Below are positions 42,829 through 52,836 of a DNA stretch of 64,000 nucleotides, piece by piece. The position numbers were made by a program, and so were the translations under genes. Source of the stretch: Methanosarcina barkeri str. Wiesmoor (GTDB lineage: Archaea > Halobacteriota > Methanosarcinia > Methanosarcinales > Methanosarcinaceae); the NCBI RefSeq assembly GCF_000969985.1, contig NZ_CP009526.1:1674001-1738000 (forward strand). The letters are read 5' to 3'. The notes beneath the pieces were generated by a model. That model did not search any database and was not told the origin of the DNA. It worked only from the letters and a program-made list of their open reading frames with translations. Positions within the stretch are counted from its first letter, which is position 1. Each line of letters begins with the position of its first letter.

Positions 42829-44436
42829 TCACATTATTTTTTTTACATGTATGCAGACGAATGCGATTAATATCCCCATAAATACAATGATTGCAGTAAA
42901 TCCAGGTAATCCATAAGTGTTTGCATTGGTATCTTCAGTGGTATTTACTCTTGAATGCTCGTCCATATCTTTTTTGATTATCACCGTTTCGGATGCAGTA
43001 CTGTTTGTGTAATTTTCGGCAGATATTTGTGTGTGGGTACCTTGTTCATGTATTTCGAAAATAATATTATCTACAACAATGAAGTGTCCAGATGGATCCA
43101 AACTGAGTCTATCAAAATTCTTCAATGGTAGTGGTATGTCCCAAGTATCATGCGTGCTGGTGTTTAGTACCGATAACTTATAATCCGTAGCAAATAGTAC
43201 GTCTGTACCTTCCCACGAGTAATAGGACACATTTTCGATTGTCAATTCATCTGATTCGTTATGCAAAAATATGTCATACGTTTTTGTATAAGGTGGAGTC
43301 GTAGAGTTGGGATTGAGACTGACCGTAGAGATATAACCATTAGATGCCACCATCCCATCGATATCTCTATCCTTCTCGATGATTTTTTTCATCTTTCCGG
43401 TTATCGAGAGTGAATACAGTGCATATGAATCATCAGAACATTTTTTAACCAAAATCCTTTCGCTGTCTGGATACCATTGTATCACCCTTGACGAACCCGA
43501 AGTAAAAGTTGTAATTTTTACAGGCTTCTCTACATTTTCATCCACAAGGTACACATCGTAACTGACATCGTCGACTTTTTCTGATGTTTTAATCTCATAG
43601 AAAATTAATTTTTTACTATCCGTACTCCATTTTTCATCATACATTCCAACATGCTCTGCAGAATAAACCTGATTAAGTGCTTTTTTTTCAAGATCTAAGG
43701 TGATAATATCATGGCTGTTTTTTGAAAATACGATTTTCTTACCATCCGGAGACCATTCCATATCAGTTATTTCTACATTATCACCCGGTATGCTAAAATT
43801 GAAATCATTTTTTTCATCTAAATCGTAAATTATAATTTTTCCAGACACTAGTAAAGCCATTTTATTTTCTTTTGGAGACCATTTAAAGTTAGATAAACCA
43901 GTTTCGAATCCTATCATTTTTGAATCTAATTCTACCTTTTGAATGAGGTTTAGATCTTTTGACATGAAGAAAAGACTGGCAGATTTTATCTTATACCCGC
44001 TTCCTTCTACTAACTCCATATATGCAAAATAATCACCAGATTGGCTCCATAAAGGAGGAGTAATTGCTTTCCCACCATTGCTGGAAGTCATTTCTGATCT
44101 TGCAAGACGCGTTATTCCGGATCCATCTGCATTTGCTGCATACAGTGCCTCTACACCACCTAACTGAGGTTTTCCTTTTGGATATGCACTGACAAACACA
44201 TCAATTAGCATATGGCTGCCGTCAGGGCTCCAGATTATATCAAAAACAGGTTTATTCCCGATATCAAGGCGATTCGTATCGACAAGACTCATGATGTCTT
44301 TGCCTACTGTCTGATTCAAGTCAGAAACTACGCTTACATTTGTCTGGTTTAAGCTATCGTTTGCAGAAACTGGGTGAAAAGATATGCAAACTAGAGCAAT
44401 GAACATCAGTGTTAGTGTGATCTGTTTATTGAACAT
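42829..44436 (-). CDS. Membrane-anchored TolB/PD40-type propeller protein (mirror cluster)
   Basis: The 535-residue protein has a signal peptide (ITLTLMFIALVCISFHPVSA) and PD40 repeats IIWSPDGSHMLID, PLWSQSGDYFAYM, FKWSPKENKMALL, MEWSPDGKKIVFS, EKWSTDSKKLIFY and IQWYPDSERILVK. It has a Thr/Asn-rich stalk and a C-terminal helix (GLPGFTAIIVFMGILIAFVCI). It is a distant relative of the four tandem paralogues with the same architecture and permease neighbours. A GGGGAGAAGG site precedes the start. Confidence 0.8.
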   Translation of the reverse strand: MFNKQITLTLMFIALVCISFHPVSANDSLNQTNVSVVSDLNQTVGKDIMSLVDTNRLDIGNKPVFDIIWSPDGSHMLIDVFVSAYPKGKPQLGGVEALYAANADGSGITRLARSEMTSSNGGKAITPPLWSQSGDYFAYMELVEGSGYKIKSASLFFMSKDLNLIQKVELDSKMIGFETGLSNFKWSPKENKMALLVSGKIIIYDLDEKNDFNFSIPGDNVEITDMEWSPDGKKIVFSKNSHDIITLDLEKKALNQVYSAEHVGMYDEKWSTDSKKLIFYEIKTSEKVDDVSYDVYLVDENVEKPVKITTFTSGSSRVIQWYPDSERILVKKCSDDSYALYSLSITGKMKKIIEKDRDIDGMVASNGYISTVSLNPNSTTPPYTKTYDIFLHNESDELTIENVSYYSWEGTDVLFATDYKLSVLNTSTHDTWDIPLPLKNFDRLSLDPSGHFIVVDNIIFEIHEQGTHTQISAENYTNSTASETVIIKKDMDEHSRVNTTEDTNANTYGLPGFTAIIVFMGILIAFVCIHVKKIM

Positions 44437-44624
44437 TTAATCCTTCTCCCCTGATCATAGGTTCAGATTTTTCTTGCCTGTATGCTATCGATTTTAAAAT
44501 AGAAATTAATTCACGATTTCTAACACAATACCTAAAATTGATACCTTGATCCAAGTTTAATCAGTGCAAATTATATATAATTGTTACGAAGATGATGATA
44601 ATTTATGAAGATTCCTTACTTAAT
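44437..44624. promoter_or_regulatory. Upstream region of the mirror propeller operon
   Basis: AT-rich DNA with an AATTATATATAATT symmetric TATA-like run near 44568-44581, about 135 bp from the start codon. No gene is seen. Confidence 0.3.
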
Positions 44625-44754
44625 GAGCCTATCCCAAAAGCCACTATATTATCAATAGTTGGGAATTTTCAGAATCGTTTTCATGATCTTGAGCTTGATT
44701 GATTATTCAAAATACAAGGCTCAAAAAGCAAATTTTAAGTTTTGGGATGAGCTC
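44625..44754. mobile_element. 130-bp MITE, copy 2
   Basis: Same length and same ends as copy 1 (GAGCCTATCCCAAAA and TTTTGGGATGAGCTC), flanked by AAT duplications (44622-44624 and 44755-44757). The interior is about 85% identical to copy 1 by eye. Confidence 0.8.
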
Positions 44755-45098
44755 AATAAATAAAGCAGAAATTCTATTATTTTTGAGCTGTTTTCGCTTA
44801 TAAAATTGAAGAAGAGAAGAGCAAGTCAGCCATCTCTATAAAATTTTAGTTAAATTATTTAAGTGTCTAGACCAGCAACTAACTGGTAGGAAAATTGCTT
44901 TCCGCAATGATTTCAATTTAAGTTTTTAACCAGATCATTGTTGTATAAAATGTATTATCTGGACACTGTACACATCTTCAGCTCCTTCTGCATAAAGCGT
45001 CACCAGTTTCCGATCAAGGAACTTTTTGTGTACTCTCTAAAATAGTCATAACTTCTCATGGAATAGTAATTGTGGAAACAGTACTATAGTGACTCTCT

Positions 45099-45179
45099 TC
45101 ATAAGCTATGGCAATTTCGATATTTATCAGCAGAAATGCAACAAGAGTACACTATTTCTAAGTGTTCTCTTGTTGTCAT
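45099..45179 (-). CDS. Tiny conserved ORF, copy C (26 residues)
   Basis: ATG at 45177-45179 begins MTTREHLEIV and YSCCISADKY as in copies A and B. The TGA seen there has changed to CGA, so the frame continues for RNCHSL. The GGGGTGA site and spacing are kept. Loss of the stop without other damage argues that the exact C-terminus is not critical, or that this copy is decaying. Confidence 0.3.
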   Translation of the reverse strand: MTTREHLEIVYSCCISADKYRNCHSL

Positions 45180-45545
45180 TTCTTTTCACCCCGAGATTTA
45201 ACTCCAGAGACAGGATTAAGTAAAACCTTATATCTTTTCAAAGTTGATTTAGTTAAGCCTCTGGACATTTGGATTTCAAATTGGTTTTTCAGAGATATTT
45301 GAACTCCATAATTTAATACTAACACACTCTATATAAAATACAAAGTTTTTAGCCAGATCATCAAACTATCAAATTAGATGTTTAATCTCTGCTTTTATTT
45401 TTCAGCCGTAATACTTAATATGGAAAATCGTTTGGTATCTTGGATATAAGTTATACCATGTGTTAATTTTGAGCTTTTTCGGTTTTTTAAACTCCGTTTG
45501 ACTTTTAAACATTTCAGATGTATTTACTCTATATTATATTCCTTC

Positions 45546-45824
45546 TTATATTCCTTCAATAATTTTGAGGAACAGTTTCTGCAGGAACAGTTTCTGCAAA
45601 TTCATTTCCTCTTCTTCGAACATGGATACCGTGACACTTGCCTTCTTGACAGCTTTTGCAATTTCTGTACGGAGCTTCATTTTGGTATGGATGTATAGAA
45701 TTCCATTCTGAACTTCAAGAGCCTGTACCCCCTCCACATTTCTTACAATTTCTGCAGTTTCAGAGATGGGAATATCCTGAACCTCAAGCAAATAATGTAC
45801 CTCCTCCTTTGCTCTTACAATATC
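45546..45824 (-). pseudogene. Truncated ABC ATPase 3' end
   Basis: The last ~90 residues of the ATPase at 25771 recur (LEVQDIPISETAEIVRNVEG, MFEEEEMNLQKLFL) with a 15-bp internal tandem duplication that repeats LQKLF. The ATP-binding motifs are missing, so it cannot act as an ATPase. Confidence 0.85.
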
Positions 45825-45825
45825 C

Positions 45826-46675
45826 TAGGAGTTACACAGTTGGCCTTTCACATATCTTTTTTACTAACTCTAAAAGTATACGAATTAATTTAACGTGTAT
45901 TGAGGATTCCTTCAATATTCCGTCACTGCCACTCTTTCACTTTTCATAGCACTTTCAAACCATGATATTCCACTTTTTATTCTTTGTAATTCCAGTCTAA
46001 GAAAAGCTCTTAGTGATAACTTTATATGTGCTCTTTGTGACTCTTCCTTTCTTGCCTGACATTTTTCGACACCACATAATTGCTTTATTCCTCTATGATA
46101 TTCCTCAATTTTCCACGACTTCTTTGCCAATTTCTCACGTTTTGATTCATCCATATGGTTCATCTATCTCCTGCATATCTGTAACCCAGTGTTGCATGTC
46201 TCCATCTTTTGAAACTATTCGAAACACCTTTACAAATCCATATGCTTTGAGGTGAACCACACGTCCTTTTGGAGGAATAACTACTGTTTCAAGTGACACA
46301 TTTCCTTTGTTGTCAGGATTTACCAAACGATTACTTTATAACCTTGTAAGGAAATGACATTCTTTTTTCTTCCCATAGTGATTTCGTGTCTTGAGGTTGC
46401 CTTTGAAGACAACGAGTAAAAGCGTCATGAGAAGGTGCATTAGCTACGTTTGGATAATATCTAGCAGCTTCAGTGCAAGTAAAAACGTTAGAATCCGCGA
46501 TGAGGAGATTAATGTAGTCGATGTCATTAATTGCGTAAGTCCTATAGTTATTTGACATCTGCAGAACGCGGGGAAGGGCTTGGGGACTTGTTCTCAAAAG
46601 AGAAAGAAATGAACCAGGAAGCTTCTCCCCCGAAACTGAGCCGAAAGGCGAAGAATTAAGGGAGACGTAGTTCAC
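45826..46675 (-). pseudogene. IS701-like transposase remnant
   Basis: Three blocks of a DDE transposase are recognisable on the minus strand. An N-terminal block at 46331-46510 reads NVFTCTEAARYYPNVANAPS. A middle block reads GFVKVFRIVSKDGDMQHWVT. A C-terminal block at 45912-46163 reads WKIEEYHRGIKQLCGVEKCQ. They are joined by an internal deletion and a frameshift. The family name is from memory of the WKIEEYHRGIKQ signature. Terminal repeats were not found. Confidence 0.7.
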
Positions 46676-46716
46676 ATTGACTAATGTTAAAAAACAAAAT
46701 TAAGATAAATTAATTT

Positions 46717-47928
46717 TTATTGCTTTTTTGCAACATCGGCAAGCCGTTTTCCAATTTCTCTGCACTTTTCCAGATCTTCTTCAGACGGCCTATATCTTAC
46801 CTGAAGCCCGGGTTCGAGCACATCGACTCCTGTATTTTTTAATTCCTGTTCTATGATTTTTACTGCTCCGCCTCCCCATCCATAAGACCCAAATGCTATA
46901 GCTTTTTTCTTTTGCGGACGAAGACCTTTAGTATATATTAAAAAGTCGCCAACGGTTGGAAAAACTCCATTATTAAGAGTTGGGGAACCCACTGCAAAGG
47001 CAGCCGCGTCAAGCATCTCTTTCATAATGAGACTTCTAGCATTTTTACGCAGGTTAAGCATTTTTACTTTAACACCGGTAGCCCAGATTGCTTCTGTAAT
47101 CTCTTTTGCCATTATTTCCGTGCTGTTCCACATAGTATCATATATGACGAGCACTTTTTCTTTTACTTCCCCATTAGCCCAGGCTTTATATTCTGCAAGG
47201 ATCTTTTCGAGGTCCTGTTTCCAGATGATTCCATGAGAAGGCGCTATCTGTAGAGGTTCTATTTTCATTTCTTCTATTAACTTGAAATAGCGAAGAAGAG
47301 CGATGTGGAAAGGCATAAGGATATTCGCATAGTACTCAGCTGCTTCTGGAAGCACGTTTCCTACTTCAAAATCATATCTTTTTGAGGTAGCTATATGCTG
47401 CCCGAAACCGTCATTTGAGAAAAGGATTCTATCTTCTTTCAGGAAAGTCTCCATGCTGTCAGGCCAGTGAAGCATTGTAGCTTCCAGAAAGATAAGAGTC
47501 TTACCTCCAAGGTCTAACTGGTCACCTGTCTTAACAGTTTCAATATCCCATTTCTCACTACCTGCTTCTCTGAAGTAACCGTTGAGGATATCGAGTCCTT
47601 TTTTTGTAATTATAATTTTTGCGTTCGTTTGCTTCTTAAGCTCTGCCAGGGAACCGGAATGATCTGGTTCCATATGGTTTACTACGATATAGTCAAGCTT
47701 TGAAGGGTCAATTATCTTACTGATTCGTCCAAGCATCTCTTCTGCAAAAGGAGCTTTTACAGTATCGATAAGGGCAGTTTTTTTCCCAATTACAAGGTAT
47801 GAGTTATATGTTGTTCCCCCAGGAGTAGTAAACCCATGAAAATCTCTGCCGTTCCAGTCAATTGCTCCTACCCAGTAAACTCCTCTGGAGAGCTCAACAA
47901 CTCCACTGATTTCTTCTTTTGTGTTCAT
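46717..47928 (-). CDS. fpaA: Flavodiiron protein, F420H2 oxidase type
   Basis: The 403-residue protein has an N-terminal metallo-beta-lactamase-like diiron domain and a C-terminal flavodoxin domain from about residue 258 (VLVIYDTMWNSTEIMA). Diiron ligands are visible in HMEPDHSG (85-92), in EATMLHWPDSM, in SNDGFGQH and in APSHGIIW. In methanogens this family reduces O2 to water with F420H2 and protects against oxygen. ATG at 47926-47928 follows GGAAG and is preferred to an in-frame TTG three codons earlier. A decayed rubrerythrin-like gene lies 20 bp upstream. The symbol follows common usage (fpaA/fprA). Confidence 0.9.
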   Translation of the reverse strand: MNTKEEISGVVELSRGVYWVGAIDWNGRDFHGFTTPGGTTYNSYLVIGKKTALIDTVKAPFAEEMLGRISKIIDPSKLDYIVVNHMEPDHSGSLAELKKQTNAKIIITKKGLDILNGYFREAGSEKWDIETVKTGDQLDLGGKTLIFLEATMLHWPDSMETFLKEDRILFSNDGFGQHIATSKRYDFEVGNVLPEAAEYYANILMPFHIALLRYFKLIEEMKIEPLQIAPSHGIIWKQDLEKILAEYKAWANGEVKEKVLVIYDTMWNSTEIMAKEITEAIWATGVKVKMLNLRKNARSLIMKEMLDAAAFAVGSPTLNNGVFPTVGDFLIYTKGLRPQKKKAIAFGSYGWGGGAVKIIEQELKNTGVDVLEPGLQVRYRPSEEDLEKCREIGKRLADVAKKQ

Positions 47929-47948
47929 ATTACTCAAACTTCCTTTTA

Positions 47949-48391
47949 TCAGGTCTGCATGCGGAAATTGGTAACATAATCTAGATAATTGTCAATTAAT
48001 TCATAACTTGCTAGTTTTAAATAAAAATCTTCACTTTTTCTCTCATGTCTCATAGCTGCAAGAAAAATACCTGTATCTCCCAAATTGATTTCATCCCCTT
48101 TTGTTCTTATTGGATCAAATTCAGGAATGAAAGACTGACTGCTAGGTATATCTGTATTGACTAATGGCAGTTTTTTTGTGTCACGGTATTTTTCAAGGTA
48201 GCCAAGATGCTTTGATTCTTCATTTTCTAAATATTTATATAATTTTTTAGTTCTTTGATTTTCTATTAAAGTTACTTTTGATAATAAAACTCCTTTGCTT
48301 CTTATTCTCTTTCAATTGTAAAAAATATGGCTTCTTCAACCCATTTAAGCTTCTTTACTCCTTTGATTACATCCTGAGATGAACTTTCCAT
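47949..48391 (-). pseudogene. Decayed rubrerythrin-like (ferritin-like diiron) gene
   Basis: ATG at 48389-48391 begins MESSSQDVIKGVKKLKWVEE, then AIFFTIERE followed by TAA where EKEAKEFY-type diiron ligands continue (EAKEFYYQK). After further stops and a frameshift it resumes as YLENEESKHLGYLEKYRDT and ends with IFLAAMRHERKSEDFYLKLA. The E-x-x-H and HERKSEDFY ligand motifs of ferritin-like domains are preserved. It lies just upstream of the flavodiiron gene, suggesting a former two-gene oxidative-stress operon. Confidence 0.7.
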
Positions 48392-48532
48392 ATTATTGTC
48401 CTCTTAGATACGTGCCTTGGAGTTTTTAGCACCATTTTTAGTCTTTGGTTTATATTTTTCTTCTTTTTCTGTTGTTCTTTATTTTATCCTGAAATACTTT
48501 CTCTTTGAATCTTTAACTATTTTTTTTCAATA

Positions 48533-48591
48533 CCTACCTAACAATTCAAGCAATCTTTCAGATGCCTACCTAACAATTCAAGCAATCTTTC
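48533..48591. repeat. 27-bp direct repeat, two copies
   Basis: CCTACCTAACAATTCAAGCA plus ATCTTTC occurs at 48533-48559 and 48565-48591, identical, 32 bp apart. No gene is associated. Confidence 0.75.
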
Positions 48592-48652
48592 CATTGATTT
48601 AGTTGATATTTTTTTTTCAAAAATCTATGCTATCTGTTTTTAAGTAATGCAT

Positions 48653-48794
48653 GAGCCTATCCCATAACTCAAAACTACTTCTCCGAATCTGGAATTCAGA
48701 ATAATCAATGAGTTTTTGATCACGTTTTGATCACAGGGAATTGTTCTGAAACTTCTATCAATTTTAAGTATAAAGCTGGTTTTGGGATAAGCTC
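48653..48794. mobile_element. 142-bp MITE, diverged copy 3
   Basis: Ends GAGCCTATCCCATAA and TTTTGGGATAAGCTC match copies 1 and 2. CAT duplications flank it (48650-48652 and 48795-48797). The interior is related to the others only in part and in reverse orientation, so it is a sister MITE using the same transposase. Confidence 0.75.
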
Positions 48795-49136
48795 CATAAA
48801 TAATATAAAAGGCAATACTTAAAACATGTTGAATATTGAATTTTAATACATTAATAGCAAAATTACCTGAGGTTCAATTGTAAAAGAGAAAGTTTATGAT
48901 TATTACCAGGAATGTTTTAAAATTCAACAAGTTTATTGTAGAATATAATAACTATTTTATTTTATAATAATCAAATACAAAAAAAATAGGAGTTTGCCTA
49001 AAAATTATAATTACTTTCTAAAATTTCTAATTTAAAAATATTCAATTGGATTTCTAACTACAAAACTAGTTTTGAAATTTTATAATTTAACCTGTATTTG
49101 GCAGGTTAACTCAACTAAATATATTTTCATATTTTT
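48795..49136. other. AT-rich intergenic DNA
   Basis: No gene is recognised. A small inverted repeat AACCTG/CAGGTT near 49089-49107 may be a transcription end. Confidence 0.3.
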
Positions 49137-49228
49137 TTCCATGAGGCTCAATGTCTTCCGGTTAATCTCTTTCTTCCATGAGACTCAATGTCTTCCAGTT
49201 AATCTCTTTCTTCCAGTTAATCTCTTCC
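49137..49228. repeat. 37-bp tandem repeat, 2.5 copies
   Basis: Units begin at 49137 and 49174 (TTCCATGA-G-CTCAATGTCT...), differing at two positions, with a third partial unit from 49211. They abut the IS1634 remnant. Confidence 0.75.
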
Positions 49229-49257
49229 ATATTTAGAATTTCTTACTTTGTTTTCCT

Positions 49258-49738
49258 TTTTTACTGCGTTATAAGTTCTGTAATTCTCTGAAACTTGAAA
49301 AATATCCCTCTCATTGTTGGTCTTTTTGTTGGTTTCCCTTTTTGATCTGGAACCGTTTCGTTTTCTTCTTGTAATTTTGTCCTTAATTTCCATTCGGCAA
49401 TTGAAGAAATCATTAGGCAGAGAACCATTATCATTGATGTGAAGCATGATTTCCGTAAACAGTTTTGCAGGACCATACTTTACGATTATTCTATCAAGAG
49501 TTTCTACGATAACGTCTTGATTCAGGTCTTCTCGTGTGACGCTTTCTCCAAATAATCTTTCTGTAGAAATATTCCTGAAATAATCAGGAAAAAGGTACAG
49601 ACGTTGCCCTATGAAACTAAGACCATTAGGTACTATGGCAAGGATGCAGACGGGATGAGGAACTTTGTGATCTCGTTCTTTAGAAAGTTTCTCATCGATC
49701 AGTTTGTCAACTTCAAGCTCTCAGAAAACTCCAGAAAT
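49258..49738 (-). pseudogene. IS1634-family transposase remnant with internal deletion
   Basis: The right part reads LSFIGQRLYLFPDYFRNIST and ERLFGESVTREDLNQDV, matching the N-terminal region of the intact transposase at 20465. The left part reads MVLCLMISSIAEWKLRTKL and FFKFQRITEL, matching its C-terminal region. The catalytic middle is deleted and frames are broken. Confidence 0.75.
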
Positions 49739-50208
49739 GAGACCAAGGTGACCTAAGAATCTTGTACGTTTTATTGAAGATTCAACTCTTCTACTATTGT
49801 TTTTATCTGCAATGGAAGATCAAGAAAAAGATATGGAAATTAATTATTATTAACTTATATGTTTACCTGCCGAATCTAGGATTAAGAATGGCACACAGCA
49901 CATTAAGAATGGCACACTACCGAATTTTTGAATATGGCAAAAAGGCCTTGTTCTCTTAAAACTCAACTCTGGTTGTCCTCCGAAGCTAAATTCATACTTT
50001 TGTAAGAAGTTACCCCTCTTGAGCGAACGAAGTGAGCGAAAAGGGTGCTGTCCCCCTTAGACGAAATTCAGGCAGCGAAGCGTATCTGTCCTCTCGAGAC
50101 GGAATTCGGGTGACAGGACTCGGGTAACGAAACTCGAGTGATGAAGTGCAATTCGGGCGTAGAAACCCTTAAAACGATGAAAAAGCTTAAAACAGGAGGG
50201 TAATGGAA
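49739..50208. other. Intergenic and leader DNA before the aldo/keto reductase
   Basis: A 15-bp direct repeat, TTAAGAATGGCACAC, occurs twice near 49885-49918. The stretch 50010-50165 is GC-richer than its surroundings, with several GAGCGA, ACGAA and CTCGGGT-like repeats. It may be a leader or remnant, and no gene is supported. Confidence 0.35.
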
Positions 50209-51405
50209 ATGCTTTACAGAAAAATTCCAAAGAACGGAGATGGACTTTCAATACTGGGATTCGGATGTATGCGCCTTGCAGCCAGGGACGGAATGATAGA
50301 TGAAGAAAGGGCTACCCGGCAAGTTAGATATGCAATTGATCACGGAGTAAACTATGTCGACACGGCCTGGCCGTATCACATGGGAGAAAGTGAGCCTTTC
50401 CTTGGGCGGGCTCTTGCAGATGGATATAGAGAAAAAATTAAACTTGCTACAAAACTTCCTTCCTGGACAATAAATAGTAGAAAGGATATGGACAGTATCC
50501 TGAATGCCCAACTTGAAAGGCTCAGGACTGACCATATCGATTATTACCTTGTTCACGGGCTTGTAGGACTTTTATGGGACAAAATGGAAAAGCTTGAAGT
50601 GCTGAATTTTCTTGATAGGGCAAAAGCTGACGGCCGAATTATAAATGCAGGTTTCTCCTTCCACGGATCGGCAGGGGATTTCAAACGGATTGTAGATGCA
50701 TATCCCTGGACTTTCTGTCAGATTCAATATAATTTCCTCGATGAAAAGAATCAGGCAGGAACGGAAGGGCTTGAGTATGCTGCTTCAAAAAACCTGGGTA
50801 TTATTATCATGGAACCCCTGCGAGGAGGCAAGCTGACAAATCCCGTACCTCCTGAAGTACAGGAGATCTGGAATGAAGCTCCTGTAAAGCGCACTCCAGC
50901 CGAATGGGCCCTTCGCTGGATCTGGAACCGGCCCGAGGTTACAGTTGTGCTTTCAGGCATGAATGAAGAGTCTCATATTGAAGAAAACCTGAAAACCGCA
51001 TCTGAAGCCTATCCAAACTCTCTGACTGAAGCCGAACTGCAGCTTATAAAAAAAGCGGAACAAAAATACAGGAAACTTATGAAAACCGGTTGTACGGGCT
51101 GTAGATATTGTATACCCTGCCCTTCAGGCGTCGATATTCCTGGCTGTTTTGAGATCTACGATAACTTTTACCTGTCAGGTAATGAAAAAGAAGCAAAACT
51201 TATGTATGCGGCAAAGCCAGGGGGAATAATAAGAGGGGATGCAGCAGGGTATGCCTCCCAGTGCGTCCAGTGCGGACAGTGCGCTGAAAAATGCCCACAG
51301 CACCTGGATATTCCTTCCCTGCTCGAAGCCGTGAAGGAAAAATTTGAGGGCAAAGACCATAAGGGATGGAGAATGATAGCGAAAAAAGCATTCAGAAAAG
51401 AGTAA
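50209..51405 (+). CDS. Aldo/keto reductase with C-terminal ferredoxin-like cysteines
   Basis: The 398-residue protein has an aldo/keto reductase TIM barrel. The catalytic pattern includes the Asp-Tyr region (NYVDTAWPYHMGESEPFLG) and the HGL region (DHIDYYLVHGL), with cofactor-side ELQ/MEPLRGGKL motifs. A C-terminal iron-sulfur domain follows, with CTGCRYCIPCPSGVDIP and later CVQCGQCAEKCPQHLDIP, enough cysteines for one or two 4Fe-4S clusters. ATG at 50209 lies 8 nt after GGAGGG. An ATG at 50203 would be only 2 nt from it. Substrate is unknown. Such fused reductases are common in anaerobes. Confidence 0.85.
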   Translation: MLYRKIPKNGDGLSILGFGCMRLAARDGMIDEERATRQVRYAIDHGVNYVDTAWPYHMGESEPFLGRALADGYREKIKLATKLPSWTINSRKDMDSILNAQLERLRTDHIDYYLVHGLVGLLWDKMEKLEVLNFLDRAKADGRIINAGFSFHGSAGDFKRIVDAYPWTFCQIQYNFLDEKNQAGTEGLEYAASKNLGIIIMEPLRGGKLTNPVPPEVQEIWNEAPVKRTPAEWALRWIWNRPEVTVVLSGMNEESHIEENLKTASEAYPNSLTEAELQLIKKAEQKYRKLMKTGCTGCRYCIPCPSGVDIPGCFEIYDNFYLSGNEKEAKLMYAAKPGGIIRGDAAGYASQCVQCGQCAEKCPQHLDIPSLLEAVKEKFEGKDHKGWRMIAKKAFRKE

Positions 51406-51516
51406 AGTGTTTGGGGGAACATAACGGCATTAGGAAAAGAATAAAAGTGTTTGAGGAAACATAACGGCATTAGGAAAAGAATAAAAGTGTTTGGAAAATC
51501 ATAAAGGCGTTTGCGG
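51404..51516 (+). repeat. 40-bp tandem repeat starting at the reductase stop codon
   Basis: Units begin at 51404 and 51444 (AAAGTGTTTG-GGAA-CATAAC then GGCATTAGGAAAAGAATA), with a third partial copy from 51484. The first unit begins inside the TAA stop codon. Confidence 0.75.
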
Positions 51517-51687
51517 AAAAATACAGGTTAGATGACAGGCATTAGCCCTCAAGTATTAACCGTTCTAGTCTGTTAGTAACCCTCAGTATTAACCTATTTA
51601 GTCTGTTAATAAAGTGACCTGTGGACAAACATATTTTTTACATTTTATAGCATTTATCGATTATGGGGTCCTTTATGACTTTTTCCC
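51517..51687. other. Intergenic DNA between convergent genes
   Basis: Two partial copies of a TATTAACC-T--AGTCTGTTA string near 51555-51612 form a short direct repeat. Nothing else is seen. Confidence 0.3.
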
Positions 51688-52254
51688 TCAGCACTCTTTC
51701 CCTATCGAAAAAGCTTTTCCAAGATTACACCCTACGCCATAATAGCTTCTATCCCCCGGGCTGTATATAACAGGTCTAATTTTTTCAATCTCAGGATTTC
51801 CTTTTTCATCGAGCACGGATTCGTCGGCTTTGATATCCAGGATTTCTCCTACAAACAGGGTATGAAGCCCGATCTCGAAGTTATGCAGAAGTTTGCACTC
51901 AAGAACAAAAGGAAACTCACCCACATAAGGAGCAGGCACAAGCTCACTTCTTACCGGCGTCAGGCAGGCGGTCTCAAATTTATCTTCATCCCTTCCGCTT
52001 GCGATTCCAAAGTGATCCGCTTGTTTTACATAAGCTTCTGAAGGGATACTGACAGTAAATGCCCTGTTTTCCATGATGTTGGCATAGCTGTAAGTCGCTT
52101 TTCTTAAGGATACGCTGACACATGGAGGGTTCGAACAGCAGATTCCTCCCCAGGCTACAGTCATGGCATTTGGCTTTCCATTCATGTCATAGGTACCGAC
52201 AACCCAGGTTGGAGTCGGAAATGCAAGTGGCTTTGCTCCTATTGATTGTTTCAT
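51688..52254 (-). CDS. Flavin reductase family (FMN-binding split barrel) protein
   Basis: The 188-residue protein starts with [20 protein letters not shown] followed by [20 protein letters not shown] and [11 protein letters not shown], the flavin reductase-like (DIM6/NTAB, flavoredoxin) pattern that binds FMN non-covalently. [20 protein letters not shown] is the typical later strand pair. The partner and electron donor are unknown. Length is normal for the family. Confidence 0.85.
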   Translation of the reverse strand: MKQSIGAKPLAFPTPTWVVGTYDMNGKPNAMTVAWGGICCSNPPCVSVSLRKATYSYANIMENRAFTVSIPSEAYVKQADHFGIASGRDEDKFETACLTPVRSELVPAPYVGEFPFVLECKLLHNFEIGLHTLFVGEILDIKADESVLDEKGNPEIEKIRPVIYSPGDRSYYGVGCNLGKAFSIGKEC

Positions 52255-52836
52255 GTTTTATTTTTCGTTTCGATAGTACAAAATGCTTTCGTGACCTATC
52301 AGCTTGTATTTCTATAATCAGGGAAAGTTTCTGTAAAAATTCGAAGTCTTTTCTTATATCTGCAACAGTATGCCATTTTTATGCACGTATTTCCATACCA
52401 CACTTTTCATAATGATTTCATCTATACCTGTACACAGAACTTATCTGCCCTGGAACTTATCTGCCCCCTGGAACTTATCTGTACTTATACATGGGGTTAT
52501 CCGTACCCATGCATGGACCATATATGTCGCTAAATTCATAGAAAGTCTATCTTCTTTACTGTTTCTAAATATGTATTCTCTTCAGAGTCTTAAGGACAGT
52601 TTTTCAATGAGGGTTGCTGCACCATTTTCAATTATTTCCGGTTTTTTTTCGCCGGGCATCTGACAGTCATACAAACCGGCATTCAGTTAAAAATTATTAA
52701 ATATCTTGTATAGTTGCCGTTAAATAATATGTGAGCCATAGGATAACATATAAGAGTATCAATTCATTACTCCCTTTTCCGGACGAAATTGCTACAAGGG
52801 GCTTATCTGGTAAGGGAAAATTGTGGGGGTGCAAGA
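52255..52836. other. Intergenic region with short direct repeats
   Basis: GAACTTATCTG occurs three times at short intervals between 52437 and 52485. A GGGGGTG ribosome-binding site at 52825-52831 serves the next gene. No gene is supported otherwise. Confidence 0.35.

Larger units (their letters stand above)
44949..45824. repeat. Segmental duplication, copy C
   Basis: Aligns by eye with 25170-26034, including the leader repeat, tiny ORF, right operator half (45298-45308), TATATAAAA box (45330-45338) and the 3' end of the ATPase gene. Similarity ends exactly where IS701-like DNA begins, so an insertion or deletion at the IS truncated the copy. Confidence 0.75.

Noticed and set aside
45498-45949. 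Plus-strand ORFs in the duplicated ATPase end
   Set aside because: They recur in the same frame opposite the intact ATPase gene at 25.7 kb, so they are antisense shadows.
48417-48602. 61-residue plus-strand ORF
   Set aside because: Low-complexity Phe/Leu-rich frame in AT-rich DNA without a ribosome-binding site.
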